Below, in pieces: positions 35,293-47,140 of a DNA stretch of 64,000 bases. The stretch covers positions 2,987,631 through 3,051,630 of the forward strand of contig CM119267.1 of assembly GCA_051294375.1 (NCBI GenBank), written 5' to 3'. The translations under genes and the position numbers were made by a program. The notes beneath the pieces were generated by a model, which did not search any database, had not been told where the DNA came from, and was given only the letters and a program-made list of their open reading frames with translations. This stretch comes from Paraspadella gotoi. Taxonomy: Eukaryota > Chaetognatha. Numbering within the stretch: position 1 is the first letter of the stretch; every line of letters starts with the position of its first letter.

Positions 35293-36158
35293 CTTCTCTC
35301 GTTTGCGTCGCTTCAGGGTTCCCGGTTCCCACGCTGCCCCGAGGGACATCATCCGGCGACCACCTTCCGCCCCCCCTTTCCCGACCCCCCATCTCTTCTC
35401 TTTTAGGAATTTCATAAATGTATGATATTTCTGGGAGGTCTAATATATATCGAACCTAGTAATATCTTAAATACCGAGCCTAATAACTTGAATACCGAAA
35501 CTAATATCTTAAATACCGAACCTAATATCTTAAATACAGAACCTAATATCTTTAATACTGAACCTATTATATTTAATATAGAACCTAATATCTTAAATAC
35601 CAAACCTAATATCTTTAATACCAAACTTAATATATTTAATACTAAACGTAATATCTTAAATACCGAACCTAATATTTTTAATACCGAACCTTATATCTTC
35701 AATACCGACCTTATTTTTTATTCACAGAAAAATCCTTTGTCGAAATTCTCATTTTTAAATCTCGAAATTTTGACATCGCGTGACCGCGTGACTTTTCCGT
35801 CCGGTTAATTACGATCCGCGCGTTTATCCTTTCTGTTCGCCAGTTTATTTATCTGTTTAAATCCGTGTACAATTTGTACATCTAATGTATTAAATTATTT
35901 GTGAATCTCATGTATTAAAACGTATCAATCAATAATCAATATTGAGCTATGTTATCTCCACTGCCGATTTGAATTTTTTTGAACTGCCTATCTCTCTCTC
36001 TCTCTCTCTCTCTCTCATCTCTCTCCTCTCTTCTCTCTCTCTCTCCTTCATCTCTCTCTCTCTCTCTCTCCTTCTCTCGTGCGTCGCTTCAGGGTTCCCG
36101 GTTCCCACGCTGCCCGAGGGACATCATCCGGCGACCACCTTTCCGCCCCCCCTTTCCC
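34648..36158. repeat. 757-bp tandem duplication
   Basis: 34648-35388 and 35405-36158 carry the same series: AGGAATTTCATAAATGTATG, 21-bp minisatellite units (ACCGAACCTAATATCTTAAA), CGTGACCGCGTGACTTTTCC, a CT tract, and GCTTCAGGGTTCCCGGTTCC. The first copy has more single-base deletions. No coding frame is supported. Confidence 0.9.
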
Positions 36159-36384
36159 GACCCCCCCCAATCCTCCGGCCCCCCCGCTACCCGGTCCCCC
36201 CTTCCCCCCCCTTCTCCGACGATTGGCGCGAATTTTTTTTTTTTTTTAATATTTAAAAATGGAATCGATTTGGCGCCAGGTTTCGTTTTCGTGTTAACTT
36301 ACAGTTTTTTATTTTTTTTTTTCTTCTCTTTCTTTAGTCTTTTGAGTTGGAAGTGCGTGTTCTCTTGTCTTCGTAAAACTAGAT
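36159..36384. other. C-rich and T-rich stretch
   Basis: C runs to about 36220, then T-rich text. No gene is seen. Confidence 0.5.
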
Positions 36385-36787
36385 TCGGCTCTATTTTCCC
36401 AGAGCGGCCCATTACTGTTGCTTTATCCTTTGATTTTGATCTGAATATTTAACTTAAACAAATACAGGGAGGTACAGCTCTTTTGTGACTAAATAAAAAA
36501 AATTAGTTTGGATGAGTAAGTAAATGAAATATGATTTGAAAATTGGTACATATGTAAAGAATTGTAATGATAAAACAATCTATTTAAAAAAATTATCTTC
36601 GGCAACCATGACTTTCTCCAAGTGTTCAGAAAAGGCAGCATATGCTTTTTCGACTGAGCCCATTGGAAATGCCGCCATTCCTACCACTATTGCCGATGTC
36701 AGAAAGTCGACAGTTCTGGAAGGGCTGCGTGTCATATTCTAATTCCGAATTAAAAACGAAATAGGGCGTTTTGGGAAACGAGAGCCC
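36385..36787. mobile_element. TTAGGG-family inverted ends without the TTAGGG core
   Basis: Left end GGCTCTATTTTCCCAGAGCG, right end TAGGGCGTTTTGGGAAACGAGAGCCC. The ends match the family at 55984, but the interior is different. Confidence 0.55.
36580..36738 (-). CDS. Exon-like ORF inside an inverted-repeat element
   Basis: Minus strand: the acceptor TTTTTAATTCGGAATTAG, itself part of the element end, is followed by 52 codons and TAG. The peptide reads MTRSPSRTVDFLTSAIVVGM, then AAFPMGSVEKAYAAFSEHLE, then KVMVAEDNFFK. Composition is protein-like, with an amphipathic pattern in VEKAYAAFSEHLEKVMV. I do not recognise it. It may be a captured host exon, an exonised element, or chance. Confidence 0.3.
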   Translation of the reverse strand, partial: NMTRSPSRTVDFLTSAIVVGMAAFPMGSVEKAYAAFSEHLEKVMVAEDNFFK

Positions 36788-37560
36788 AAGAGTTTTCCGT
36801 TTAGGTGACATAATTCTCGCTCTTAAAAAAAAAGCAAAAAAAAATAAAACAATGGCCTTTGACGCTTAAATCGCATCTCGGGCTTCCATGGACGTCCGAC
36901 CTTATGTTCATTTTTTAAGTCTTTTCTTTCGTGAACTGATAATAAATTCATGAGGACGAAAACGTTTATGGAACTATCATACGATACATTATTTATCATG
37001 GTTACCTTATTTTATAAGTCAGGGGCATCTAAAAATTTTCACGACTCATTTTTCGTTACAATTTACTTTTTTTTTCGTTTTGAAAAAGATAAAGGAAAGA
37101 ATTTCCTATCAATTTACTACAACGAAAGTTTTAATCTCAATTTTCGAGTCGATTTCCACTTTCATTTTTCCTTTCCGTTTTTATTCCCTTTCCGCATCTA
37201 ATGTTTCCACCTCTATTTTAGTTTTCCGCTTCTATTCTTTCCGCTTTCATTTTCCTTCTCTGATTCTTAGTATTTTTTTTTCTCTCTTTCAATCTTTCAG
37301 CGTCTATTTTTCCAGTTAAACTTTCATTTTCCATTTCTGAATTCTTTCCACATCTTTTTTTTCCAGTTCAACTTTAGTTTTCCATTTCTGAATTCTCTCC
37401 GCTTCTTTCTTTCAGCCAGATTTCCTTTTCCTTTTTTTTTTCACAAATTCCACTGAATTGGTTTTTCTATATTTTTTCTCTCGAGTCAATTCACTCTTCC
37501 GTTTCCCTTTTGTTATCTTCGACGTTTCTTTGTTCCGCGAAGCGACACCTGCGGTCGTCG
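36788..37560. other. No supported gene
   Basis: AT-rich then pyrimidine-rich imperfect repeats (TTTTCCATTTCTGAATTCT at 37328 and 37379). Confidence 0.5.
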
Positions 37561-37574
37561 CCATCTTTGTCTCC

Positions 37575-37576
37575 AC

Positions 37577-37610
<34 letters not shown>

Positions 37611-37664
37611 AGAACGCGACGACGGCGCGAGAGATGAAATTAAGATGCCGTTACGCTGAGCAAG

Positions 37665-37697
<33 letters not shown>

Positions 37698-38098
37698 TAC
37701 AGTGCAAGCGCAGGTACAAAGAATAACTCAGCGAAAAACCTCCTCACTTTGATAAAACTTAGCAACTTCAATAACAACAACAACAACGACAACAAAAAAG
37801 ACAACTTTAACAACACTTTGAAAATGTCAAATTAAAAAAAAAAAAAAATCTGCGATATAAACCAGAAGAATGACCACAACGACCACAACTGACAATGGGA
37901 AAATCGACGACTCTATTTTTTATGATCCATTCCGCGCCAATTACAACAACAACAACAAAAACAACAACAACAATTACAACAGCGATCAAAGACTTCGATG
38001 TCCTTTTGCTTTTGTTTTTGTCCGACGACGACGACGACGACATCCAGAGGCGCAAAGAATTGCCACGTAAAATGAACCTTTTCGTCGTCGTCCTGGAA

Positions 38099-38130
<32 letters not shown>

Positions 38131-38135
38131 TGATA
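37575..38135. repeat. (GAC/CGT)n and (AAC)n arrays
   Basis: GAC at 37580-37610 and 37664-37697, AAC at 37780-37797 and 37942-37980, GAC at 38023-38040, CGT at 38083-38131. Poly-Asp or poly-Val frames here are repeat-derived. Confidence 0.9.
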
Positions 38136-38213
38136 GTGTCGTGTCATCGTCCGGGGTTCTCTCGTTAGAACAACGCAAACAGATGTCTATCTCACTCTCT
38201 CTCATTTGTTCTT

Positions 38214-38229
38214 TCTTTCTTTCTTTCCT

Positions 38230-38325
<96 letters not shown>
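38214..38325. repeat. (CTTT)n microsatellite
   Basis: Pure TTTC for about 110 bases. Confidence 0.97.
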
Positions 38326-38894
38326 TTTGAATATATTTCTATTTTCTATTTTTTACTTTCTTTTTTTTTATGATATTTTATCCTTTATTTTTCTTACTAT
38401 CTCGATTTCCTATTCTTTCTCTCATCATCTCTGTCTCCCTTCCCTCTTTCTTTCTCTCTCTCCATCTTTCTCTCCCCTTCTCTCTCTCTATCCGAACAAT
38501 CGTCTCCCAGTTTTCACCTTCGTCTCTTCGTATCTGAGTTGAGCCTTCGTCACGCAAACGATTTTCTCTCTCTCTCTCCTCTCTCTCTCTTCTCTCTTTC
38601 TCTCTCTTCTCTCTCTCTCTCTCTCTCTCTTCTCTCTTCTCTCTTCTCTCTCTCTCTCATTTTCAAATTCTCTCTCTCTCCCTCTCTTTCCTCTCTCTTT
38701 CTCTCTCTGCGAGTTTTGTCTTTATTTCCTTTTACTTTTTTACTTTTTTCTTTATTCTCTTTTCTCTTTTCATTTTTTTCTTTTTTTTTAATTCGCGATC
38801 GAAAACTAATCCACGAATTCAACTTTTGAATCAAGTCTTGAAACCGAGACTCGAATCCCAGGCGAACAGTTTTTCATTATCCTTCGTCTCCTGT

Positions 38895-38929
<35 letters not shown>

Positions 38930-39000
38930 CTCTCTCTCTCTCTCTCTCTCTCCTCTCTCTCGTCTCCTCTCTCTCTCTCTCTCCTCTCTTTCAGGGTTTT
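38326..39000. repeat. Pyrimidine tract with (CT)n blocks
   Basis: CT blocks at about 38563-38712 and 38899-38990. Confidence 0.9.
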
Positions 39001-40217
39001 TTTTCTCTCTCTTTTTTTAAATTTTGGCCGAGTGCGAAATAGAGATGCACACAGAAACTAAATCTTCAACCGAAATTAAATAATATTTTTTTTCTTTAAA
39101 TAATATTTTTTTTGTTTAATAACTTTGCGAATATATTAATATATAAACTCAAAAAGAAAAATATATTATCCGAATTAACTGTATTTTTTTGGTCGTTATC
39201 AATCTCGTTAAGGGCCAAATTAAACATTCCGCTTAAATACAAACCATCGTCTCTCTCTCTCTCTGTCTCTCGTTTAAAAAAAAATCAGATACATGAGTTT
39301 ATTCTTATCTTCCTAAAGACTTCGTTTCTTTCCAAAAAAAAAAAAAAAAAATAGTCTCAACTTTTTTCTGGTTAAAAACATTTTTCCCATATTTTGGCGT
39401 GAAACATTTTAACGCAGCAAAATCGTTCGACTCTAAAATCACAAAGAAAATCGAAATTCACAAGTTAAAAAAACATAACTTAAAAAAAAAAATGATTTGA
39501 AAAAAAATGACTAATCGAATCCGGGATTTTCGGTTAAATCGAAGAGAGCTGATTCGGACAAGCTGATCTCACGGACTGATTCGGACAAGCTGAACGGACA
39601 AATTTATCCGGACGTTGGATATTTTTGACGTTGAGTCAGATTCGATCTTCACTCGATGAAAAATTAGCTCGAGTTCGAAGTTGTTTCGTCGCACTGAACT
39701 ATTTCGTTCGTCGCGCTCAACCCGCCGTCAGCTCGGTTTACCGTCCGGTCCGACTGACAAAGCAGTTTGATTGTAATCGACAAATCTGTTCAACGTCACT
39801 GTTTTCTTTAAATCGTCTGCTTCGCGGAAAGTTTAATACTTTTTTTTAAAAAAAGTGTTTTTTTTATATTTGCTATTGAGACTGAAATTCTTATTTTCAT
39901 TGTTATTTTGGATGCAAACTAGTAAAAAAAATCTCGCTTGGCCTTTATTTGTATTACAATTTTTGTCGTTCTTCCCCCGATCGGCTAAATTAGAAATCAG
40001 CCGATCGTGGTCGACGCGTCGTCTCCCGAGATCCTTTGTAACCGAATCTACATTTTGTTACCTTAAATCGCTTCAGTTCACTAGTTCATTATCTCTTGAT
40101 GACAAAGGATGAAAGAATGAATTTGTAAACTGGAAAAAAAATAATAAGGAATAAATTTTTAAACGAGAAAAGAAAAGAAAAATAGAAAAAAACGTCTACA
40201 ATTACAAACGTTTCTGT
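39001..40217. other. No supported gene
   Basis: AT-rich. A plus-strand frame at 39625-39849 (LSQIRSSLDEKLARVRSC) is open for 74 codons, without splice or homology support. Confidence 0.4.
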
Positions 40218-40540
40218 TCTTGTATCCCTAAATTTAATTTTAATTAATCATTAAACTTATAGCTTAATTTTTTAATAGTAATCCCTAATCTTAATGTTTA
40301 TTTTTAATCTAGTTTTAACCTTAATCCTAAACTCTAATTTTTAATTCTCAACCCAAACCCTTATACCTTAATCTTTATAAAGGTTAAAGACTTTAACCTT
40401 AATAAAAAACCTAATTCTAAACCCTAATATTTAACCTTTCCTTAACTTAATCCTGAACCTTTCCCATAATTTTAAACTTAAAAAAATTAACTCAATTCTA
40501 AATTTAAAATGAAATGACTCGTTCTAGGAAAAGAGGGCTC
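40218..40540. mobile_element. TTAGGG-core element, right end preserved
   Basis: The core is degenerate CCCTAA text (40220-40460). The right end is AAATTTAAAATGAAATGAC, then GAAAAGAGGGCTC. The left end is not found. Confidence 0.5.
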
Positions 40541-40854
40541 ACAAAGGGGACCGAATTTCTAATTCGTTTCCTTCGTCAAAAGGCCTCGGTTCAGATTTGC
40601 TCTCAGTCACGACGAGTTTCAATTTCTCTTTAAAAACTCAAAATTTCCACTTTTTCTCTCTCTTTTTTTTCGCGAGTTTTTTTCAAGAAGAGAAGAAAGA
40701 AAAAAGTGGGTTTTCATTTTGTTTTGTTTGTTTTTTAAATCGGGAACAAAATTTGTAAGAGTCACAAATCTACAGGAAACGGGGAAAATGGCTGCCGGCG
40801 AAGAAACGAACCAAATCTGCGGCCTTACAATTACCAATCACAAACATTCATATC
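40541..40854. other. Possible 5' exon remnant
   Basis: ATG at 40788 in a good context (GGGGAAAATGGCTGCC) opens MAAGEETNQICGLTITNHKH. The frame then enters R330 at 40855, so any exon is truncated or ends nearby. Confidence 0.25.
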
Positions 40855-41080
40855 GGAGTACAACATTGCATTCCCCGATCCATTACTTAAGGGTGTGGTC
40901 CTGTTATACAATTGAAACTTTCTTTGAAAGATTTTACCGATTCATTAATTGGGAAGCCAATGAGATTGTCAGATTGTTAGAGCGTCTTGATTGAAAGCTT
41001 GCAGGGTCCTGCTATGTTATTATCTTGAAGGAGGCCTCAAACCACCAAAACAGCTAATTTATTGAATGAATGGATAATTT
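40855..41080 (+). mobile_element. R330 repeat
   Basis: CGGAGTACAACATTGCATTC onward through TTGATTGAAAGCTTGCAGGG, ending GAATGAATGGATAATTT. Confidence 0.8.
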
Positions 41081-41369
41081 AATATTTAATATTTAATAAT
41101 TAATATTTAATATTTAATAAAACAACGAAAGCAAGAGACCAGGTTTTTTGAACAACCTCAGTCAAAAAAAAAAAATGCTTATAAATATAATTATATTTCG
41201 ATTATTCTTTCCCCCCCCCCGTTTTTTTTAAGTTTTAAATTGAATCACTTAACTTTTTCATTCGTCTAATATCACAACTATAATCGAATTAAAACTTCTT
41301 TTTTTTCGGGCGACATTAAACTAAGAAATCGCGGGGATTGAGAATCGAGCACGCGTTTCGTTTGGAGGA
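41081..41369. other. No supported gene
   Basis: (AATATTT)n patch at 41080-41118, then AT-rich text with a C run at 41211. Confidence 0.6.
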
Positions 41370-41455
41370 AGATCGATAGATCTATAGATCGATAGATCGA
41401 CAGATCGATAGATCTGTAGCTCGATTGATTGATCGATTGATCGATCGATTGAATA
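41370..41455. repeat. GATC/GATA-type tetranucleotide array
   Basis: Alternating GATCGATA, GATCTATA and GATTGATC units. Confidence 0.9.
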
Positions 41456-42014
41456 ATCCATTCCGAACGTCCGTACTTTCGGTCAGTTGAACGATACCGT
41501 CGGTTACGAGATTGTACTGTTAGTAAGCTCGGTTAACTGGTGGGTACTGTGAAAAAAATACCAGTCGGTAAGGGGATTTTCGATTTCGAAGCGGGCACAC
41601 TGTCTTTCAAGAGTTTGCATCTGTCGGTTAAAAGGTCATTCATGTCGGTTACGAGGTCATTCGAGGCCGACGTGACATCCTCGTTTTCTCAGAGTCCACA
41701 TCCGGAGAGAATCCTTTTCCTTCGGCGGGTAAATAATAAAAAAAAAGATATATATATAACTTATAAGTTATGATGAGTGAATCTAAAGTCTCCCTTAACA
41801 ATATCTGTGCCCTCTTTAAAACTTTGATCGGATCCCCTTAAACTTTAAGGGGAGAAAAAAGTTTCGAACCAAATTTCAATTTTTTTTTTTTTATCTTCGT
41901 CTGTTTTTTTATTTTTTTTATCTTTTAGACTTTTTATCTTCTTTTTCTTTCAGCTTCTTTTTCTATTCTTTGTTCGATATTTATTTTGCTCTACATTTCT
42001 TTCTTTTTTCTTTT
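41456..42014. other. Weak repeat and ORF candidate
   Basis: CGGTTAMGAGGTCATTC-like motifs recur (41625, 41647). A plus-strand frame ending in RILFLRR before GTAAAT (41731) is open but repeat-derived. Confidence 0.35.
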
Positions 42015-42273
42015 GGCATTATTTTCCCAGAACACCCCGTTTCATCTTAATTTTTTTTTAGTTAAAAATTAAGTTAGAGATTAATGATTGAGGTTAGGGA
42101 TTACGGTATAGGGTTAAAGGCTAAGGTTAGAAATTAAGGATTAGGGTTTCAAAATTATATTAAAGCTCGGGATAAAGGTCAGAAATTTAAAAAAATATAT
42201 TAATTTATTAATTAANNNNNNNNNNAGATTGGTGAAGGAACAGAAATCGGGCTCTCTGGGAAAAGAGAGCCCT
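42015..42273. mobile_element. TTAGGG-core inverted-repeat element
   Basis: Left end GGCATTATTTTCCCAGAACA, then CCCGTTTCATCTTAATTT. The core is degenerate TTAGGG, with a 10-N gap (42216-42225). The right end is GGGCTCTCTGGGAAAAGAGAGCCC. Confidence 0.65.
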
Positions 42274-42709
42274 TTTTGTTCGTCTTTCAAATTTTTTTTA
42301 CTAAAATTTATTTTTTTTAAAAAATGAGGGAAAAAGAGGAAACTCCATAAAAAGACGACGACAACGACGAAGACGACGACGTCAACAACTGATGCCTAAA
42401 AAATAAACTTTTAGAATTTTTTAAAGGTTTTTCTTTTTTTTTCTTCTTTTCTTTTTTTCTTTTTTTTTTCTTTTTTTTCTTATTTTTCTTTATTTTCCTT
42501 TTATTTCTTTTTCTTCTTTTTTTCCCTTTTTTTCTTTTTTTCCCCTTTTTTTCTTTTTTTTCTTTTTTTTCTGTCCCAAACTCCGACCAAGTCGCTTATT
42601 TTCTTGCCTTTTTATTTTCCTTCCACTCGCGCATTTTTCCAACCAATTTAACTTTCAGACAATCTGTCCGGGAGAAGAGAAAAAATGGCTTTCTCCACTC
42701 TCACTCACT

Positions 42710-42744
<35 letters not shown>

Positions 42745-42981
42745 TGTCTCATCTCTCTCCATCTTTCTCATTTTCTTTCCGCCTTTTCTCCTGTCTTCAA
42801 ACTTTTTCACTAACACTTTGTTCGTTTTTTTTAACTTTTTCACTGGTAAAAATATTTTTTTCTGCCAGGGGAAAACGAGGCACCGCGCATAGAAAGCAGG
42901 GGAACAAGTTTTTTCAGAACGAGGCTAAATTTCACTTGTTTGTTCAGAACATGAAATCCTCTCTCCTCTTCCTTTCTCTCT

Positions 42982-43017
<36 letters not shown>

Positions 43018-43602
43018 TCTCTCTCCTTCTCATCTCATCTCTCTCTCTCTCTTCAAGAATCCGATTCCCCGGTTCCACGTTCAACCCGCTTTTCGCCTCC
43101 ACTCGTAAGAGTAAAGAGAAAAAAAGAAAAAAAGAAAAAAAAAAGAAAAAAAACTTTTGGTTTTTCTCTTTCATTTTCTCGACGACGGTGTTGCGTTCCT
43201 GTGGGCGTGGCCTTCCTTTGTCGCGGACACGCCCCTCAGTCGCTCCCGGTTCACGGAGTAAAGTCGTCGTCGCTCGCCGGTCTTCCTCGGTCCGTATCGT
43301 CGTCGTCATTGTCATTCCAGGTCTGTCATCGCTATCTCTATCATTTCTTCATTTTTGTTTAGTGTCATTCTTATTTTATCAGCATTAATCTATTGTTTAC
43401 CATTTATGATATGTATATCACCGTTGTTTTTGTCGGTTTTTTTTTTGTATTTGTCATTTATCATCGTCGGTCGTAATTTGTCATCGTGATCGTCAAACTT
43501 TGTCGGCGAATGTCATTGTCTACCCGACGGTTCGTCCACGTTTGCGATCGATTCTCGAAAAAAAAAAACTGAGAATAATTGGAGACTTGAGTCATTTTTT
43601 GA
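42274..43602. other. Pyrimidine-rich, (CT)n blocks, no supported gene
   Basis: T/C text 42425-42575 and CT blocks 42712-42742 and 42985-43055. A GC-rich patch 43180-43320 is open on both strands without support. Confidence 0.5.
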
Positions 43603-43820
43603 GTTGCGCCGCGAGTACTCGCGGAGCAAATCTCTTTTCAGCAAGTCACTTTTCGGTCGGTCCGTCGGTCGGTCAGTCAATTCATTTGTTAAGACAGAAA
43701 AAACCTAAAATCTAAGAGACTGCTAGCGCCTCCTTCAGGAATTCCTAAAACTATAAGTAATAAAAGACGGAATGTGATCAAAGGGAAAGTCACGTGAAAA
43801 TAAAGTTACTGCGGCGCAAC
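43603..43820 (+). mobile_element. Inverted-repeat element, GTTGCGCCGC ends
   Basis: 218 bp from GTTGCGCCGC to GCGGCGCAAC, with the CGCGAGTACTCGCG palindrome at its left end. Confidence 0.8.
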
Positions 43821-44080
43821 ACGTTTGAATTACCGTTCTTGTTTTTTTTGTTTTTTTTTATTTCTTTTTTGCTTATTTATACCTAGAGAGCGGAGTAGCT
43901 CGGGATTCACCTCAACTTTCTATCTTCACAAATAAAAAATCCATTTCATACGGATATTTATAAAACAGAATTTAAACACGAAAAAAGAGAGAAAGAAAAA
44001 TAAAGAATTTAAAAGATTCTGACTTCATCGATTAAAAATATTCACAGCCTCGAGAGTCGACACTTAATCAGCGCAGTCAA
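43821..44080. other. No supported gene
   Basis: AT-rich text only. Confidence 0.5.
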
Positions 44081-44171
44081 TCATCACCGCCAACCACCTC
44101 GATCAATCACATCGACCAATCATCTCCACCAATCACCCCGACCAATCACCTAGACCAATCATCTCCAACTG
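44081..44171. repeat. ~15-bp minisatellite
   Basis: CCAATCATCTCCACC / CCAATCACCCCGACC-type units, about six copies. Confidence 0.8.
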
Positions 44172-44690
44172 ACCTTTGACCCAAATTTAGCTCGGCCGAA
44201 CAATCTCACTGTTTCTGTATGACTTCCTGTTCTCACGTTTACGAATCCAAAAAATCCAGGAAGTCGTACGTAACAGCGGCATGGTATCGGGCGAAGAACG
44301 ACGCGGCGTGACAACGGCCGTGACAAACGGGCGTGACAACGCACGAGGTAGACAGCGGTCGTGGTTCTATCTCCTTGGCAACCGTCACTCTACTCTACAC
44401 AGCGATGAACTTTAAAAATCCGCAGAATTTAAATATTTTCCGATTCGATTCTTAATCTTTCTTTCGATGTTTATTCAAGCGACTGAGTTTTCTTCTTTTT
44501 TTTTTGTGAATCTACGCGAACCTAGAACCCGATTTTTTTTAGTAAATAAGGGCGACAAATTTTGTTGCGTAAAAAAAAAGAAGAAAAAACAGCGTTTCAA
44601 GCGCACGGATAAAATCACATTTGCAAATCGGAAGTTTTTTTTCTCTCTCTCTCTCTCTTCTCTCTCTCTCCCTCTTCTCTCTCTCCTCTA

Positions 44691-44721
<31 letters not shown>

Positions 44722-45815
44722 GGCTCACTACTATCTATCTTTTTCTCACTCTCTCACATAATTTATCTAGCTTTCACTAAACAATTCCCCCCCCCGCCTC
44801 CACCCCCCAGAACATATCCCTTCTCCGAAAAGTATAGATTTTTTCGCGTTTTTTATCTCGTTAAAAAAACTACGGAAGAAAAGCCCCCCCCCCCTTTTTG
44901 GGGGGGGGAGATCGTCAAGGTCGGAAAAGTTCGCGACTTTCAAAAAAAAAAAAAAAGATAAAAAAGGGAATCGATAATAAAGTCGATATCATCTTTTCCA
45001 TTACGAAACCCAAAGCCTCATAAATCTTCCAGAAAAATTCAATTTTTTTTTTAATGCTTTTCCGAGTCAAGAATCTTTCTTGACAAGACTAAAAATTAAA
45101 AATATAAACTTTTAAAGTAGAATCAGATATAAATTTAAATCGGTTATATATATTCAGTTAAATATTTATATTTTTTTCCCCCTAATGAGTCGATTTATCC
45201 AACGAGAGAGAAACGTAAACCAACTTGATCCAAGCTAACGTACGAGCTCAAAAATAAAAGCACCTTATTCTTTGGTTTCACTTGTTCCGATTCTAATTTT
45301 TAACTTGTTGCATTTTGAATTTGAAGAAATGTTTATTAAAGAAAATATATACAAAAACTCGAACCATGCTTCTGTACAAGTTTCGAAATAAATACTCGAT
45401 TGTTTCAATTCAATACAATGTATACATGTAACGAAGGGAGACGAAATTCATTTCAATCCCCAATACCCAATTCCCTATCCGTTATCTCCTAATCTTCCCA
45501 ACAGAGGCGCTGGCGAATCGTCCAACCTTGAAGCCACCAACAAAAGGCAAACAGTTTACGAAAAGGGGAAACCCTCATTCCCTTTGCCAAGAGATTAGTG
45601 TTTCCCCCTCTTGACCTTTCATTGTCTCTCGGCCGAATCTGCCGGATCTGCCGGATCTGCCGGGTCCCGGAGGCCGGAGCCCAAAACCGAGCAAAGCCCC
45701 GCCTCTTCTCCGCCTCTCCTCTTCAGTCCCCACCTCCCCTCCCCCGATTTCAACCGCCTCCCCTTAAAAAGCCTACAATCTTTTCCGTCGTTGTTTTCGG
45801 ACATGCCGGATTCGG
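44172..45815. other. Mixed, no supported gene
   Basis: Contains CT blocks (44640-44725), C and G runs (44885-44908) and AT-rich text. Open frames at 44210-44330 lack splice support. Confidence 0.5.
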
Positions 45816-45819
45816 AATC

Positions 45820-46372
45820 GATCCCGGCGCCGAAAACGAGATCCCGGCGACGAAAACGAGATCTCGGCGCCGTAATCAAGATCCTGGGGCTGCAATCGAG
45901 ATTCCGGCTCCGGAAAAAAAGATTTCAGCACCGCAATCGCGATCTGGGCGTTGCAATCATGGTCCCGGGGCGATGTAATTGAGAACCCAGCGTCGCAAAA
46001 AGAGATCCCGGCGCCGTAATCAAGATCTTGGAAACCACGTTCAAAATATCATCGCCGCAATCAAGATCCCGGCAATCGAGATCCCAGCACCGCAAACGAG
46101 ATCTGGGCATTGCAATTAAGGTCCCGGCGACGTAATTGATATCCCAGCGCCGCAAAAGAGATCCAGGCGCCCCAATAAATCTTGTCACCGCAAATCGAGA
46201 TCCTGGCGCCGCAATAAAGAACTTATCACCTCAAATCGAGATCCTGGCGCCGCAATAAAGATCTTGTCACCGCAAATCTAGATCCTGGCGCCGCAATAAA
46301 GATCTTGTCACCGCAAATCTAGATCCTGGCGCCGCAATAAAGATCTTGTCACCGCAAATCGAGATCGCGGTT
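45820..46372. repeat. GC-rich minisatellite changing period
   Basis: 45820-46185 is built of about 22-24 bp units (GAGATCCCGGCGCCGAAAAC and variants). 46186-46372 becomes a regular 41-bp unit (CAAATCGAGATCCTGGCGCC then GCAATAAAGATCTTGTCACC). Confidence 0.9.
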
Positions 46373-47140
46373 CAGAACAAACGACAAATTATTGAACCGG
46401 AAATTTCTACGGCGATTTATATTTTCCGCCATTTTGATCCATTTTTCCCGCCATTTTCTTTTCTGCATTTAAATGCAAACTGCCGCAATTTTTTTTCGCA
46501 AATTCGTTTTGCTGAAAAAGCTTTTTTTATGTCAATGAGTATCATTTATTTTATATTTTTAACGTGATATATATTAGATTCATATTCATAAATCAAACAA
46601 AGAGCAGAAAGTAACTTTTAATATATAGTAAAATTGATTAAATTTTTACATTTATTTTTAAAATTTAATAAAAAATAAAATAAAAATAAAAAAACGTTTG
46701 ACGTTTGTTTATTTTTTTCCTAAATTTATAAGATTTTAAGAATTCAAATTTTTATCAATTCTTAATATGCGTTTTATTTCGAATTCAACTAGGTTGATTC
46801 AGTACAGAGAGGAGCATCAAAAAAAGCTAAGTCTAAAGACAAAACAAAGATAAAGATTGCGTGAAAACGACCACTATAGACAAAACAAGATTAAAATTAT
46901 TGATTAAAATATTTCAATCATAATAATAATAATAATATCACAGTAATAATGCAATCATATTATACTTAAGAATATTTCCTCGAGCTTTTAATTCTCCCTT
47001 TAGAATCTAATTTCGTCGAGACAAATTTTAACTTTTTTTAACTAATAATGCTTTTTTTTTTTAATATAGTAAAATTTTTTAAAAACTTGGATCCCGACGC
47101 GGATTTTCCATTTAAAATTCCCAGACGGAACTCTTCTCAC
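46373..47140. other. AT-rich with one interspersed repeat
   Basis: The 125-bp repeat lies at 46763-46890 (TGCGTTTTATTTCGAATTCA through GATTGCGTGAAAAC). The rest is AT-rich. Confidence 0.6.

Noticed and set aside
39625-39849. 74-codon plus-strand frame
   Set aside because: No splice borders, no recognisable motif, and a length expected by chance in this window.
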